Source: Aquidulcibacter paucihalophilus (GTDB taxonomy: Bacteria; Pseudomonadota; Alphaproteobacteria; Caulobacterales; Caulobacteraceae). Taken from it: 64,000 nt of DNA. This document shows positions 43,517 to 52,772 of this stretch, in pieces. A program made the position numbers and the translations under genes. The notes under the pieces were generated by a model. The model ran no database searches, was not told where the DNA came from, and saw only the letters and a list, made by a program, of their open reading frames with translations. Every line of letters starts with the position of its first letter. Position 1 is the stretch's first letter. Where the stretch lies: NCBI GenBank assembly GCA_030285985.1, contig CP127384.1:2902501-2966500 (forward strand). Reading direction: 5' to 3'.

Positions 43517-45436
43517 ATGAGCGTGGGCGGATTGCGCCTGCGGCTGATGGCGGACGCGGCGATGGGGCTGAAAACCTGGATTGATGGCATCGGCAAAGGC
43601 CTGCGGGCCTTCACGCGCCGCATGGCCGATGATGCGCGCGGCAATGTGGCCATGCTGTTCGGCCTCAGCCTGCCTGTGCTGATCCTGATGACGGTCGGCG
43701 GCGTCGATATCCACCGCGCCTCGACCGTCCGGGTGAACCTGCAGGATGCGCTGGACGCCGCCGCCCTCGCCGCCGCCCGATCGCCCTACACCACCAACGC
43801 CGAGCTCCAGACTGTGGGCATGGCCTCGCTGCGGGCCAACCTCAAGGCCTATCCAGAGATCACCCTGCGCGAGGCCGACACCAGCTTCGTCCTGAACAGC
43901 GACGACGTCGTGATCGCCAACTCCATGGTCGATGTGAAGACCCTGGTCGCCAACATCTTCCTGCCACCCTACGGCAAGTTCATGGACGACTATCTGCCGG
44001 TCGGCGCCCATTCGGAGGTCGACCGGTCGTCGCGCAACATCGAGGTTGCCATGGTTCTCGACCTGTCCGGCTCCATGGGCGGGCAGAAGCTTCAGGACCT
44101 GAAAGATGCGGCCAAGGATCTCGTCGACCTGATCGTCCAGCCGGTGCAGACCCCCTACTATTCCAAGGTCGCGCTGGTGCCCTGGTCCTATTCGGTCAAT
44201 CCGGGCAGCTATCTGAACTCGGTGCGCGGTTCCGTCACCGGATCGACCGCCATCACCGGCGCGGTCATCAACCTGACCGGCACCCAGAGGACCATCACGG
44301 CGGCGACCAAGGCCCGGCCGGTCGTGATCACCTCGAACGCGCACGGGTTTTCCAACAACGATGTGGTCTGGGTTTCCGGTGTTTCCGGGATGACCCAGCT
44401 CAACAACAAGGCCTACCTGGTCAAGAACAAGACCGCCAACACCTTCGAGCTCTATACGCTGGGGGGCAGCCGAGTGGACGGCCGGAGCTACAGCAATCAC
44501 TCGGGCAGTTCGGGCCGCGTCCAGAAATGCCAGGACAACGACTGCTCCATCACCATCACATCGGCCAATCACGGACTGGCCAACAATGACTACGTCTACA
44601 TCACCGGCGTGGGAGGCATGACCCAGATCAACGACCAGACCCATCTGGTCGGAAACGCCACGACCAACACCTTCACCATCGATCTGACGGCATCGTCGCT
44701 CTCGCCCTACAGCTCTGGCGGCCTGTCCTGGTGCGCCCGACCGGGCTGCACCTACTACGCCTTCGAGAACGAGGACGGGAATCTGGCGACGCACATGATC
44801 AGCGACTGCGTCACCGAACGGACCGGCGACGAGGCCTACACCGATGCGGCCCCGACCAGTGGCGCGCGGGTGGGCCGCCACTATCCGAACATGAGCGGCA
44901 GCTGCCTGAGCAGCACGATCGAACCGCTGTCCAGCAGCATCAACGGCATCAAGGCGGACATCGACTCCTTCTCGGTCAGCGGATCGACCGCCGGCCAGAT
45001 CGGCATCGGCTGGGGCTGGTATATGGTTTCCCCGAACTTCGCCTCCCTGTGGCCGTCATCAGGTGCCGCCGCCTACAACACCGCGGAAACCCTGAAGGCC
45101 GTGATCATCATGACCGATGGCGAGTTCAACGCTCCCTACTGCAACGGGGTGACGGCGCGGGGCTATAACGCGGCCAGCGCGGCCAGCAACAACTGCGACC
45201 CGGACAATGGCGAGCCCTATGGTCAGAGCCGGGCCCTGTGCGACGCGATGAAGGCGCGGGGGATCATGGTCTATACGGTCGGCTTCCAGATTCCCGCCGG
45301 CGGCGGGGCGGAGGACCTTCTGGAATACTGCGCCACGACCGCCAGCGGCTTCTACAACGCCGGCAGTGGCGACGAGCTGTCGGAGGCCTTCAATGCCATC
45401 GGCCGGGACATCACCCAGCTAAGAATTTCCCGCTAA
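43517..45436 (+). CDS. TadG-like von Willebrand protein with inserted FCCH-like domains
   Basis: A 639-residue envelope protein. The N-terminus is TadE/TadG-like (DDARGNVAMLFGLSLPVLIL, residues 39-58), giving one membrane anchor with the rest periplasmic. The vWA domain has its metal site at 182-187 (DLSGSM) and continues at VIIMTDGEFN. Between these, residues about 269-314 and 345-392 are two copies of a beta domain (HGFSNNDVVWVSGVSGMTQL and HGLANNDYVYITGVGGMTQI) like the E1-FCCH-type repeats of phage tail proteins. Cysteines cluster around the insert. Likely linked to tight-adherence pili or surface adhesion. No other tad gene is in the window. Confidence 0.85.
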   Translation: MSVGGLRLRLMADAAMGLKTWIDGIGKGLRAFTRRMADDARGNVAMLFGLSLPVLILMTVGGVDIHRASTVRVNLQDALDAAALAAARSPYTTNAELQTVGMASLRANLKAYPEITLREADTSFVLNSDDVVIANSMVDVKTLVANIFLPPYGKFMDDYLPVGAHSEVDRSSRNIEVAMVLDLSGSMGGQKLQDLKDAAKDLVDLIVQPVQTPYYSKVALVPWSYSVNPGSYLNSVRGSVTGSTAITGAVINLTGTQRTITAATKARPVVITSNAHGFSNNDVVWVSGVSGMTQLNNKAYLVKNKTANTFELYTLGGSRVDGRSYSNHSGSSGRVQKCQDNDCSITITSANHGLANNDYVYITGVGGMTQINDQTHLVGNATTNTFTIDLTASSLSPYSSGGLSWCARPGCTYYAFENEDGNLATHMISDCVTERTGDEAYTDAAPTSGARVGRHYPNMSGSCLSSTIEPLSSSINGIKADIDSFSVSGSTAGQIGIGWGWYMVSPNFASLWPSSGAAAYNTAETLKAVIIMTDGEFNAPYCNGVTARGYNAASAASNNCDPDNGEPYGQSRALCDAMKARGIMVYTVGFQIPAGGGAEDLLEYCATTASGFYNAGSGDELSEAFNAIGRDITQLRISR

Positions 45437-45443
45437 CCCACCA

Positions 45444-45482
45444 CGCTCAAGCAGCCCGCGACCGCGTCGCGGGCGTTAGCGC
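45444..45482. repeat. dispersed covarying palindrome, copy 3
   Basis: Starts CGCTCAAGCAG and ends GCGTTAGCGC. The central stem is CCCGCGAC-CGC-GTCGCGGG, so the outer pairs changed on both sides relative to copies 1 and 4. It sits between two converging genes, 7 bases after the TadG-like stop. Confidence 0.85.
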
Positions 45483-45484
45483 CG

Positions 45485-46459
45485 TCAAATGAGCCGGATT
45501 TCCTTCAGCCGTTCGGTCAGGAAATCCTCGGCCATGATCGCCTTGCCGGCGTAGCGGTCGGGGTTTTCCGGCGAGACCATGCTGGGCAGGGTCTCGATCA
45601 CGAAGTCCGGGTTGAAGTGCAGGAAGAAGGGCGTCGAATAGCGGGCGAAGCTGGCCCGATCCGGTGCCGGATTGATCACCCGGTGGCTGGTCGACGGCAG
45701 GACATGGTTGGTCAGTCGTTGCAGCATGTCGCCGATATTGACCACCAGCGCGCCCGGCGGCGGTGCGATGTCCAGCCATTCACCGTCGGCGTCCTTGAGC
45801 TGCAGGCCGGCCTCCTCGGCGCCCAGCAGCAGGGTGATGACATTGATGTCCTCGTGCGCCCCGGCCCGCACCCCTGAGGCACCCGCAGGCACCGGCGGAT
45901 AGTGCAGCATCCGCAGGATCGAGTTGCCCATCTCGACCTTGTCCTCGAAATAGTCGTCCCCGAGCTCCAGATAGCGGGCGATGGCACGCAGGATCTTGGC
46001 ACCGAGCCCGTCCATGGCGGCGAACATGCCGTAGACATGCTCCCGGAAACCCTCGACCTCGGCCGGCCAGACGTTGTCGCGCATGTATTTCCGGTAGGGG
46101 TGGCCTTCCGGCAGTTCCCGCCCGACGTGCCAGAATTCCTTCAGATCGACGGTGGCCGCGCCCTTGGCCGCCTCCACGCCGAACGGCGTCAGGCCGCGCG
46201 CGCCGCCGGTGCCCGGCTGGTGGTATTGGCGCTTGGTCTCTTCCGGCAGGGCGAAGAAGGTCTTGGTGTCGGCCACGGCGGCATTGATCACCGCCTCATC
46301 AAGGCCGTGGTCCGCGATGACCGCGAAGCCGTAGCGTTTGAACGAGGTTCCCAGCTTGTCGGCGAAGGCCTGGAAGTCCGCATCATGCAGCTTCATCGAG
46401 ACCGGCTCGATCGACTTGCGGGCGGTGGCGGCGGTCTCGGGGTTCAGGGTCTCGCTCAC
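45485..46459 (-). CDS. isopenicillin N synthase-like 2-oxoglutarate/Fe(II) oxygenase
   Basis: A 324-residue non-haem iron oxygenase. The iron triad is H and D in AGAHEDINVITLLLG and the second His in STSHRVINP, and the oxoglutarate Arg is probably RYSTPFF (R before YS). The N-terminal DIOX_N region (RYGFAVIADHGLDEAVI) is typical. Members oxidise varied small molecules and the substrate here is unknown. It converges on the TadG-like gene. Confidence 0.92.
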   Translation of the reverse strand: MSETLNPETAATARKSIEPVSMKLHDADFQAFADKLGTSFKRYGFAVIADHGLDEAVINAAVADTKTFFALPEETKRQYHQPGTGGARGLTPFGVEAAKGAATVDLKEFWHVGRELPEGHPYRKYMRDNVWPAEVEGFREHVYGMFAAMDGLGAKILRAIARYLELGDDYFEDKVEMGNSILRMLHYPPVPAGASGVRAGAHEDINVITLLLGAEEAGLQLKDADGEWLDIAPPPGALVVNIGDMLQRLTNHVLPSTSHRVINPAPDRASFARYSTPFFLHFNPDFVIETLPSMVSPENPDRYAGKAIMAEDFLTERLKEIRLI

Positions 46460-46636
46460 GTCAGGGCCTCATCGTTCTTCTACTGGCGGTTCCATACGCC
46501 CTAAGCCGCGAACTTGGCAAAGACGGGACGGTATCGCGCCGCCGGATTGTTCGTTCAGCCCCGGTACAGGTCGGAACCTTCACCGTAAGCTCGCGTTTCG
46601 GCGCCAGACAGGTTTTCACAGACAGGACTCCCCACC

Positions 46637-47311
46637 ATGCGCAGCAAGCTTCTCCTCACCGGCGCCAGCGTCGCCATCCTCCTCGGCGGCGCGGCCTGCA
46701 CGACCATGGATCCGTACAGCTCTGCACCGCGCCGCAACAACACCGGCACGGGCGTGATCGCCGGTGCCCTGGGCGGGGCTCTGCTGGGCTATCTGACCAA
46801 CACCTCGAACTCCGAGGAAGGCCGCAAGAACGCGCTGATCGGTGCCGGCATCGGCGCCCTGGGCGGCGCCGCCGTCGGCCAGTACATGGACCGCCAGCAA
46901 CGTGAGCTGGAAGCCGAGCTCTCGGGCTCGGGCGTCGGTGTGGCCCGTCAGGGCGACAATCTCGTCCTGCGCATGCCGTCGGACGTGACCTTCGCCTCCA
47001 ACCAGTCGTCGATCAACCCGCGCTTCAACGCGACGCTGGACGACGTGGCCGGCGTGCTGAACCGCTATGACCAGTCGATCGTCGACATCGTCGGCCACGC
47101 CGACTCGGACGGCGCGGACGAGTACAACCTCAACCTCTCGCGTCAGCGCGCCTCGTCGGTGGCCCAGTATCTGGTCAGCCGCAATGTACTGGCCGACCGC
47201 CTGTACGTCGACGGGCGCGGCGAAAGCGCCCCGATCGCCTCGAACGACACCGCGGCGGGCAAGGCGCAGAACCGCCGGGTCGAGATCCTGATCCGTCCGT
47301 TCCGCGGCTAG
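46637..47311 (+). CDS. OmpA-family lipoprotein, YiaD-like
   Basis: A 224-residue outer-membrane lipoprotein. The signal ends ILLGGAACTT (lipobox LGGAAC-like). Two Gly-zipper segments follow (GVIAGALGGALLGYL and GAGIGALGGAAVGQYM), then an OmpA C-terminal peptidoglycan-binding domain with VDIVGHADSDGADEYN and GRGESAP. It ends in a strong terminator at 47407-47436 after one palindrome copy. Confidence 0.93.
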   Translation: MRSKLLLTGASVAILLGGAACTTMDPYSSAPRRNNTGTGVIAGALGGALLGYLTNTSNSEEGRKNALIGAGIGALGGAAVGQYMDRQQRELEAELSGSGVGVARQGDNLVLRMPSDVTFASNQSSINPRFNATLDDVAGVLNRYDQSIVDIVGHADSDGADEYNLNLSRQRASSVAQYLVSRNVLADRLYVDGRGESAPIASNDTAAGKAQNRRVEILIRPFRG

Positions 47312-47356
47312 GCGCTCAAATCACGCGGCCCCATCGCGAGCATTGGCGCACCACTC

Positions 47357-47396
47357 GCGCTCAAGCAGCGAGCGACCGCGTCGCGAGCGTTAGCGC
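47357..47396. repeat. dispersed covarying palindrome, copy 4
   Basis: Identical over 40 bases to copy 1 at 17452-17491, including the stem GCGAC-CGC-GTCGC. It lies between the OmpA-family gene and its terminator, so it would be transcribed. Confidence 0.88.
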
Positions 47397-47406
47397 ACAC
47401 AATGAA

Positions 47407-47436
47407 GGGCGGAGCTTCGCGGCTCCGCCCTTTTTT
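47407..47436 (+). terminator. rho-independent terminator of the OmpA-family gene
   Basis: GGGCGGAGC pairs with GCTCCGCCC over loop TTCGCG and is followed by TTTTTT, a textbook intrinsic terminator. Confidence 0.95.
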
Positions 47437-47516
47437 GTCGTCGGACACCGTTCCGTGACTTGCGGCGCAACGCTTCCGGTGCTGGATACGGACCGCGCAC
47501 GTTGCGGGGGAATCGT

Positions 47517-47687
47517 TTGCGACCGGACCATCAGGAATTCGCCGACGGGGTGAAATTGGCCGCTATCGCCGCGGTCTCGGCCGTGCTGACAGCGACGGTC
47601 GTGATCGGTGCCGGCCGGGCGCTTCTGCCCCGGGGCGAGGCCCCGGTCGTCGCCGCCGAGCTGACCCCTGTGGTCCTGCGGCGCTAG
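47517..47687 (+). CDS. possible small membrane protein
   Basis: A 56-residue frame from TTG 47517, preceded by GGGGGAA. One hydrophobic segment (KLAAIAAVSAVLTATVVIGA) is followed by a short periplasmic tail (ALLPRGEAPVVAAELTPVVL). It starts 80 bases after a terminator and its stop overlaps the ugd stop region. The start codon is weak, so its existence is uncertain. Confidence 0.4.
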   Translation: MRPDHQEFADGVKLAAIAAVSAVLTATVVIGAGRALLPRGEAPVVAAELTPVVLRR

Positions 47688-48988
47688 GCCCGGCCGATCG
47701 AGGCGTAGCGGAAGCCGCGAATCCGCATTTCGTCGGGCCGGTAGACGTTTCTCAGATCGACCATGACGGGCTGCTGCATGAGCAGCTTGATGCGATCGAG
47801 ATCGAGTGCCCGGAACTGGTCCCATTCGGTCACGATCACCACCACATCGGCACCCGTCACGGCCTCATAGGGACCGTCCTTGAACTGGACGCCTTCGAGC
47901 ATCCGGGCCGCCTCATGCATCCCTTCCGGATCGAACGCCTGGACGGTCGCGCCCATGGCGATCAGGGCCGGCGCGATATCCAGCGACGGGGCGTCGCGCA
48001 TGTCGTCGGTATTCGGCTTGAACGTCAGGCCCAGCAAGGCCACCGTCTTGCCTTTCATCTCGCCGTCCAGCGACGCCGCGACCTTGCCGGCCATGGCCTT
48101 CTTGCGCGCATCGTTGATGGCCACCGTCGTCTCGATCAGGCGGACCGGTGAGCCCGCGTCAGTCGCGGTACGCACCAGGGCCAGGGTGTCCTTGGGAAAA
48201 CACGAGCCGCCGTAACCGGGCCCGGCGTGCAGGAATTTGGCGCCGATCCGCTTGTCCAGGCCAATGCCCCGCGCGACCTGCTGCACATCGGCCCCGACGG
48301 CCTCACACAGGTCGGCCATCTCGTTGATGAAGGTGATCTTCATCGCCAGGAAGGCGTTGGCGGCATATTTGATCAGTTCCGAGGTGCGCCGGCCGGTGAA
48401 CAGGATAGGCGTCTCGTTGAGGTTCAGCGGCCGATAGAGTTCGCGCATCACCGCCTGGGCCCGCGCATCGTCAGTGCCCACGACCACCCGGTCGGGTCGT
48501 TTGAAGTCCTCGATCGCGGCGCCCTCGCGCAGGAACTCCGGGTTCGAAACCACGGCGAAGTCGGCGTCAGGCCGGCGCTCGCGAATGATCCGCTCGATTT
48601 CGTCGCCCGTTCCGACGGGGACGGTGGACTTGGTCACCACGACGGTGAACCCCTCGATCCGGTCGGCGATCTCCGCAGCGGCGGCATGGACGTAGGACAG
48701 ATCGGCGTGACCATCCCCACGCCGTGACGGCGTGCCCACGGCGATGAACACCGCATCCGCTGCCCGGATCGCCTCGCCCCCGTCCAGGGCGAAGCTCAGC
48801 CGGCCGCCGCGCACATTGGCCGCCACCAGATCATCCAGACCCGGTTCAAAGATCGGAATCTCGCCCCGCTCCAGTCGCTCGATCTTGGAGGGGTCCGTGT
48901 CCACGCAGGTCACGTCATGGCCGAAGTCGGCGAAACACGCCCCCGAAACCAGGCCCACATAGCCCGTGCCAATCATCGCTACGCGCAT
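47684..48988 (-). CDS. ugd: UDP-glucose 6-dehydrogenase
   Basis: Oxidises UDP-glucose to UDP-glucuronate for surface polysaccharides. The 434 residues from ATG 48988 include the NAD motif GTGYVGLVSG, TKSTVPVGT, the catalytic Cys in GYGGSCFPKD and the C-terminal GLTFKPNTDDMRDAPS. Length is typical. Confidence 0.96.
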   Translation of the reverse strand: MRVAMIGTGYVGLVSGACFADFGHDVTCVDTDPSKIERLERGEIPIFEPGLDDLVAANVRGGRLSFALDGGEAIRAADAVFIAVGTPSRRGDGHADLSYVHAAAAEIADRIEGFTVVVTKSTVPVGTGDEIERIIRERRPDADFAVVSNPEFLREGAAIEDFKRPDRVVVGTDDARAQAVMRELYRPLNLNETPILFTGRRTSELIKYAANAFLAMKITFINEMADLCEAVGADVQQVARGIGLDKRIGAKFLHAGPGYGGSCFPKDTLALVRTATDAGSPVRLIETTVAINDARKKAMAGKVAASLDGEMKGKTVALLGLTFKPNTDDMRDAPSLDIAPALIAMGATVQAFDPEGMHEAARMLEGVQFKDGPYEAVTGADVVVIVTEWDQFRALDLDRIKLLMQQPVMVDLRNVYRPDEMRIRGFRYASIGRA

Positions 48989-49074
48989 TGAAACCTGCCC
49001 TTCGTCCGTCGGGCGGAGATAGCGAGCGGCAGGGGTTTTGACCACCCCGCGCACCGCATTCCGATCCGACAAAG

Positions 49075-49107
49075 CAAAACCGCCGGCCCCCTTTCGGGGA
49101 CCGGCGG
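49075..49107 (-). terminator. rho-independent terminator of the OmpA barrel gene
   Basis: On the minus strand, CCGCCGGTCCCC pairs with GGGGGCCGGCGG across a GAAA-type loop and is followed by TTTTGC. It lies 32 bases after the gene's stop. Confidence 0.9.
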
Positions 49108-49138
49108 CTCTGTGTTGCTGGCCTTCGGCCTTCCGGGT

Positions 49139-50311
49139 TTAGCGGAAGTTGATGCCGATGGTGGCGCGACGGTTGAGCGGCTCACGCACGCCGTCGGCGG
49201 TTGCGCGGGCCAGGGCGGTTTCGCCCTTGCCGTCCAGCGAGATCACGCCGCCGTTGACGCCCTGGGCGACCAGGGCATCAGCCACGGTGCGCGAACGGCG
49301 GTTCGACAGGCCGACGTTGTACGCCGCGGAACCCGAGGTGTCGGCGTGACCGACGACCAGGATGCGCGTCGGACGACCCGACTTGGCGTAGTTGGCGGCT
49401 TGCGTCACCACCGACGAGGCTTCGGCCGTCAGGTCCGAACGATCCCAGTCGAAATACACCACGAACTCACGCGCGGCCGGAACCGGAGGCGGCGGGGGCG
49501 GGGGAGGCGGCGGGGGCGGCGGGGGCGGGGGCGGCGGGGGCGGCGGGGGCGGGGGAGGCGGCACATAGTCCGGCTCGTCCGCACCGAACGCATAGCGCAG
49601 GCCCAGCGTCAGGGTGTGGCTGTTGTCATAACGGCCCGCGAGCGGACCGATAGCCGACGGGGCCGACGACACGAAGGTCGCGGTCTCGAAGTTCGACATC
49701 AGATAGCGATAGGTCAGGTCCAGATGGGCCCGGTCGCTGATCGCGAAGGCCAGACCGGCAATGGCTTGCGCCGCCAGTTCGGTCGAGCTGTCGTCAGCGC
49801 CGACGCCCACGCCGCGCAGGGTGGTCGAGCCACCCAGCGTGCCGAGGAACTCGGTGTTGACCCGGTTCATGCCGGCGCCCAGACCGATGAACGGACGCAG
49901 GGCATCGCCCTCGCTGCCGAAATCATAGATCACATTCATCATCAGCGACGCGGCGCTGATCTCGCCGTCCGGCCCGACGCAGGGGCTGGCAACGGGACCG
50001 ATGGCGCAGACGCCCGACGGAAGGCCAGCGCTCGGGCTGGTGATCGTCTCGATGTCGTTCGAGCGATAGCCGCCCTCGAGCTCGACACGCCAGTTCTGGT
50101 CGAACCGGTAGCCCAGACGGGCGAAGGCCGCCCAATCGTCCTGGGCTTCAAAGTCGAACTGGCGACCCGTGGTCTGCGACCGCGACTCGATGGTGTCGAT
50201 CGTGTGGTAGCCCGCGTCCACCGCGCCGTACCAGCCGTTCGGCTCGGCGTTGGCGACGCCGGCTGCGAACAGCCCTGCCATCGCGACGCCGGCGAGAAGT
50301 TTCACCTTCAT
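49139..50311 (-). CDS. OmpA-family beta-barrel outer-membrane protein with 26-proline linker
   Basis: A 390-residue porin-like anchor. Its signal peptide is KVKLLAGVAMAGLFAAGVANA-like (cleaved near ANA). The eight-stranded barrel region (WYGAVDAGYHTIDT through LTLGLRYAFG) is followed by 26 consecutive prolines (49484-49561) and then the peptidoglycan-binding OmpA domain (ILVVGHADTSGSAAYNVGLS, DGKGETALA). ATG 50311 has GAGGG 5 bases upstream. The proline run needs EF-P for translation and probably spans periplasm between barrel and wall. Confidence 0.95.
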   Translation of the reverse strand: MKVKLLAGVAMAGLFAAGVANAEPNGWYGAVDAGYHTIDTIESRSQTTGRQFDFEAQDDWAAFARLGYRFDQNWRVELEGGYRSNDIETITSPSAGLPSGVCAIGPVASPCVGPDGEISAASLMMNVIYDFGSEGDALRPFIGLGAGMNRVNTEFLGTLGGSTTLRGVGVGADDSSTELAAQAIAGLAFAISDRAHLDLTYRYLMSNFETATFVSSAPSAIGPLAGRYDNSHTLTLGLRYAFGADEPDYVPPPPPPPPPPPPPPPPPPPPPPPPPPVPAAREFVVYFDWDRSDLTAEASSVVTQAANYAKSGRPTRILVVGHADTSGSAAYNVGLSNRRSRTVADALVAQGVNGGVISLDGKGETALARATADGVREPLNRRATIGINFR

Positions 50312-50510
50312 CATATCCCTCATATTCAGTTGTTGCCCGAAAGACCCCGTTTATACGGGGCGCTCGCAAGGCCGAACGACAATGTAGGTCGCCGGTTCCT
50401 CATTTTGGCTACGAATGCGGCGACTGTGGCGCCGTTTCAACACATTGGGCCGCTTTTTCCCCGATCAGAACGCCTGCTAGGAAGCGGGGACAGAATATGG
50501 AGCAGACGAG

Positions 50511-51419
50511 ATGGCGATGAGATTCGACGGACGTGTGGCGATCGTGACGGGCGCGGGAGGCGGCCTTGGCCGGGAACACGCCCTCGCCCTCGCGAAACGC
50601 GGCGCAAAGGTGGTCGTCAACGACCTCGGCGGCGCGCGCGATGGCTCCGGCGGATCCGCCACGGCCGCCGAATCGGTCGTGGCCGAGATTGTCGCCGCGG
50701 GCGGCGAGGCCATGGCCAACGCCGCCTCCGTCACCGACCATCCTGCCGTCGAGGCCATGGTCGCGGACGCCATGGCGAAATGGGGCCGGGTCGACATCCT
50801 CGTCAACAACGCCGGCGTCCTGAGAGACAAGACCTTCGCCAAGATGGAGATGGACGATTTCCGCTTCGTCATGGACGTCCACCTGATGGGTGCCGTCCAT
50901 TGCACCAAGGCGGTCTGGGACATCATGCGCGAGGCCAACTACGGCCGCATCGTCATGACCACCTCGTCCTCGGGCCTCTACGGCAATTTTGGTCAGTCCA
51001 ACTACGGCGCCGCCAAGATGGCCCTTGTCGGCCTGATGCAGACCCTGTCGATCGAGGGGGTGAAGAACGACATCCGCGTCAACTGCCTGGCCCCGACCGC
51101 CCATACGCGCATGACGGAAGACCTCGGTGCCCGGCTGCCCCTCGAGCTGCTGGGCCCGGACACCGTCTCCCCCGGCCTGCTGCATCTGGTCAGTGAGGAC
51201 GCGCCCAGTCGCTGTATCCTGACCGCCGGCGCCGGCGGTTTCGAACGGGCCTATGTCACCTTGACCCAGGGCATCCGCGCCGTAGGCGACGACGCTCCCG
51301 AGCAGGTGGCGGCCCGCTTTGCCGAAATCTCCGACCGCACCGGCGAGATCGTGCCCGAGATGGGCGCCGCCCAGGGCATGATCGAACTGACCAAGGCGCA
51401 GGCCGCCCACAAGGGATGA
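50511..51419 (+). CDS. SDR family 3-hydroxyacyl-CoA dehydrogenase-like protein
   Basis: A 302-residue classical short-chain dehydrogenase of the peroxisomal multifunctional-enzyme type. It has TGAGGGLGREHALALA (NAD binding), NDLGGARDGSGGSATAAE typical of the HSD17B4-like group, NNAGV and the catalytic YGAAK. It is 61 bases upstream of a thiolase gene, so a beta-oxidation or polyketone step is likely. GGAG precedes the ATG. Confidence 0.92.
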   Translation: MAMRFDGRVAIVTGAGGGLGREHALALAKRGAKVVVNDLGGARDGSGGSATAAESVVAEIVAAGGEAMANAASVTDHPAVEAMVADAMAKWGRVDILVNNAGVLRDKTFAKMEMDDFRFVMDVHLMGAVHCTKAVWDIMREANYGRIVMTTSSSGLYGNFGQSNYGAAKMALVGLMQTLSIEGVKNDIRVNCLAPTAHTRMTEDLGARLPLELLGPDTVSPGLLHLVSEDAPSRCILTAGAGGFERAYVTLTQGIRAVGDDAPEQVAARFAEISDRTGEIVPEMGAAQGMIELTKAQAAHKG

Positions 51420-51480
51420 AGCCTTGCGTTGACGTGACGGCAGGCGGCTAAACCCCAGTTCCAAGAGATGGAGAACTCCC

Positions 51481-52683
51481 ATGCGTGAAGCGGTGATTGT
51501 TTCGACGGCCCGGACCCCGATCGGCCGGGCCTATCGCGGGGCGTTCAACGACACCCAGGCCCAGCAGCTGGGCGGTCACGCCATCCGCCATGCCGTCGCC
51601 CGCGCCGGCATCGATCCGGCCGAGGTCGAGGATGTGGTCATGGGCGCGGCCCTGCAGCAGGGCTCGACCGGGACCAATGTGGCACGGCAGGCGGCGCTTG
51701 CCGCCGGCCTCCCGGTCACAACGGCGGGCATGAGCCTGGACCGCCAGTGCGCCTCGGGCCTGATGGCCATCGCCACGGCGGCGAAGCAGGTGATCTTCGA
51801 CCAGCAGAAGGTCGTCGTCGGCGGCGGGCTGGAGTCCATCTCCCTGGTCCAGAACCAGAACATGAACTTCCACCGCGCCAGGGACGAGGACCTGCTGAAG
51901 CTGGCGCCGCACATCTATATGTCGATGCTGGAAACCGCCGAGATCGTCTCCCGCCGCTACGGCATCAGTCGCGACGTCCAGGACGAATACGCGCTCCGCT
52001 CCCAGCAGCGCACCGCCCAGGCCCAGGCCGATGGCCGGCTCGATGCCGAGATCGCGCCCATGACCACCACCATGCTGGTGATGGACAAGGCCACGGGCGA
52101 GACCTCCCGGAAAGAGGTCACCCTGTCGAAGGACGAGGGCAATCGCGCGGACACCACGCTCGAAGGTCTGAATTCCCTGAAACCGGTCTTCGGCTCCGGC
52201 GAGACGATCGAACAGGGCCAGTTCATCACCGCCGGCAACGCCAGCCAGCTTTCGGACGGGGCCTCGGCCAGCGTCATCATGGAGGCCGGTGAAGCGGTGC
52301 GGCACGGGCTTCAGCCGCTCGGCGCCTATCGCGGCATGGCGGTGGTCGGCTGCGAGCCGGACGAGATGGGAATCGGCCCGGTCTTCGCCGTGCCCAAACT
52401 GCTCAAGCGCCACGGCCTGACCATCGACGACATCGGCATCTGGGAGCTGAACGAGGCCTTCGCCGTGCAGGTGCTCTACTGCCGCGACCGGCTGGGCATT
52501 CCCGAAGACCGGCTCAACGTCTCGGGCGGCGCGATCTCCATCGGCCACCCCTACGGCATGTCGGGTGCCCGGATGACCGGCCACGTCCTGATCGAAGGCA
52601 AGCGGCGCGGTGCCAAATACGGCGTGGTCACCATGTGCATCGGCGGTGGCATGGGCGCGGCGGGCCTGTTCGAAATCTACTGA
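51481..52683 (+). CDS. acetyl-CoA C-acyltransferase (thiolase)
   Basis: A 400-residue thiolase. The acyl Cys is in [11 protein letters not shown], with the His in [20 protein letters not shown] and the second Cys in [14 protein letters not shown]. It follows the SDR gene with GGAG 8 bases before ATG. Biosynthetic or degradative direction cannot be told. The last 30 bases of the gene are duplicated 85 bases downstream. Confidence 0.95.
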   Translation: MREAVIVSTARTPIGRAYRGAFNDTQAQQLGGHAIRHAVARAGIDPAEVEDVVMGAALQQGSTGTNVARQAALAAGLPVTTAGMSLDRQCASGLMAIATAAKQVIFDQQKVVVGGGLESISLVQNQNMNFHRARDEDLLKLAPHIYMSMLETAEIVSRRYGISRDVQDEYALRSQQRTAQAQADGRLDAEIAPMTTTMLVMDKATGETSRKEVTLSKDEGNRADTTLEGLNSLKPVFGSGETIEQGQFITAGNASQLSDGASASVIMEAGEAVRHGLQPLGAYRGMAVVGCEPDEMGIGPVFAVPKLLKRHGLTIDDIGIWELNEAFAVQVLYCRDRLGIPEDRLNVSGGAISIGHPYGMSGARMTGHVLIEGKRRGAKYGVVTMCIGGGMGAAGLFEIY

Positions 52684-52772
52684 GGCAGTCAGCCGCGCCC
52701 ATCACCGGGAAGGGCTGAAACCGCTGCGCGGTTTCAGCGGCGCGGCGGGCCTGTTCGAAATCTACTGAGGCA
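52654..52772. repeat. 34-bp direct repeat around a hairpin insert
   Basis: The 34 bases 52654-52687 (thiolase 3' end, through TGAGGCA) recur exactly at 52739-52772. Between them, 51 bases include a perfect hairpin GCTGAAACCG/CGGTTTCAGC (52714-52738). The second copy supplies the last codons and stop of the convergent WYL gene. Confidence 0.9.

Noticed and set aside
49112..51196. Plus-strand open frame of 694 codons
   Set aside because: It runs through the antisense of the proline tract and an intergenic region into the SDR gene in another frame; the Arg/Gly runs are an artefact.
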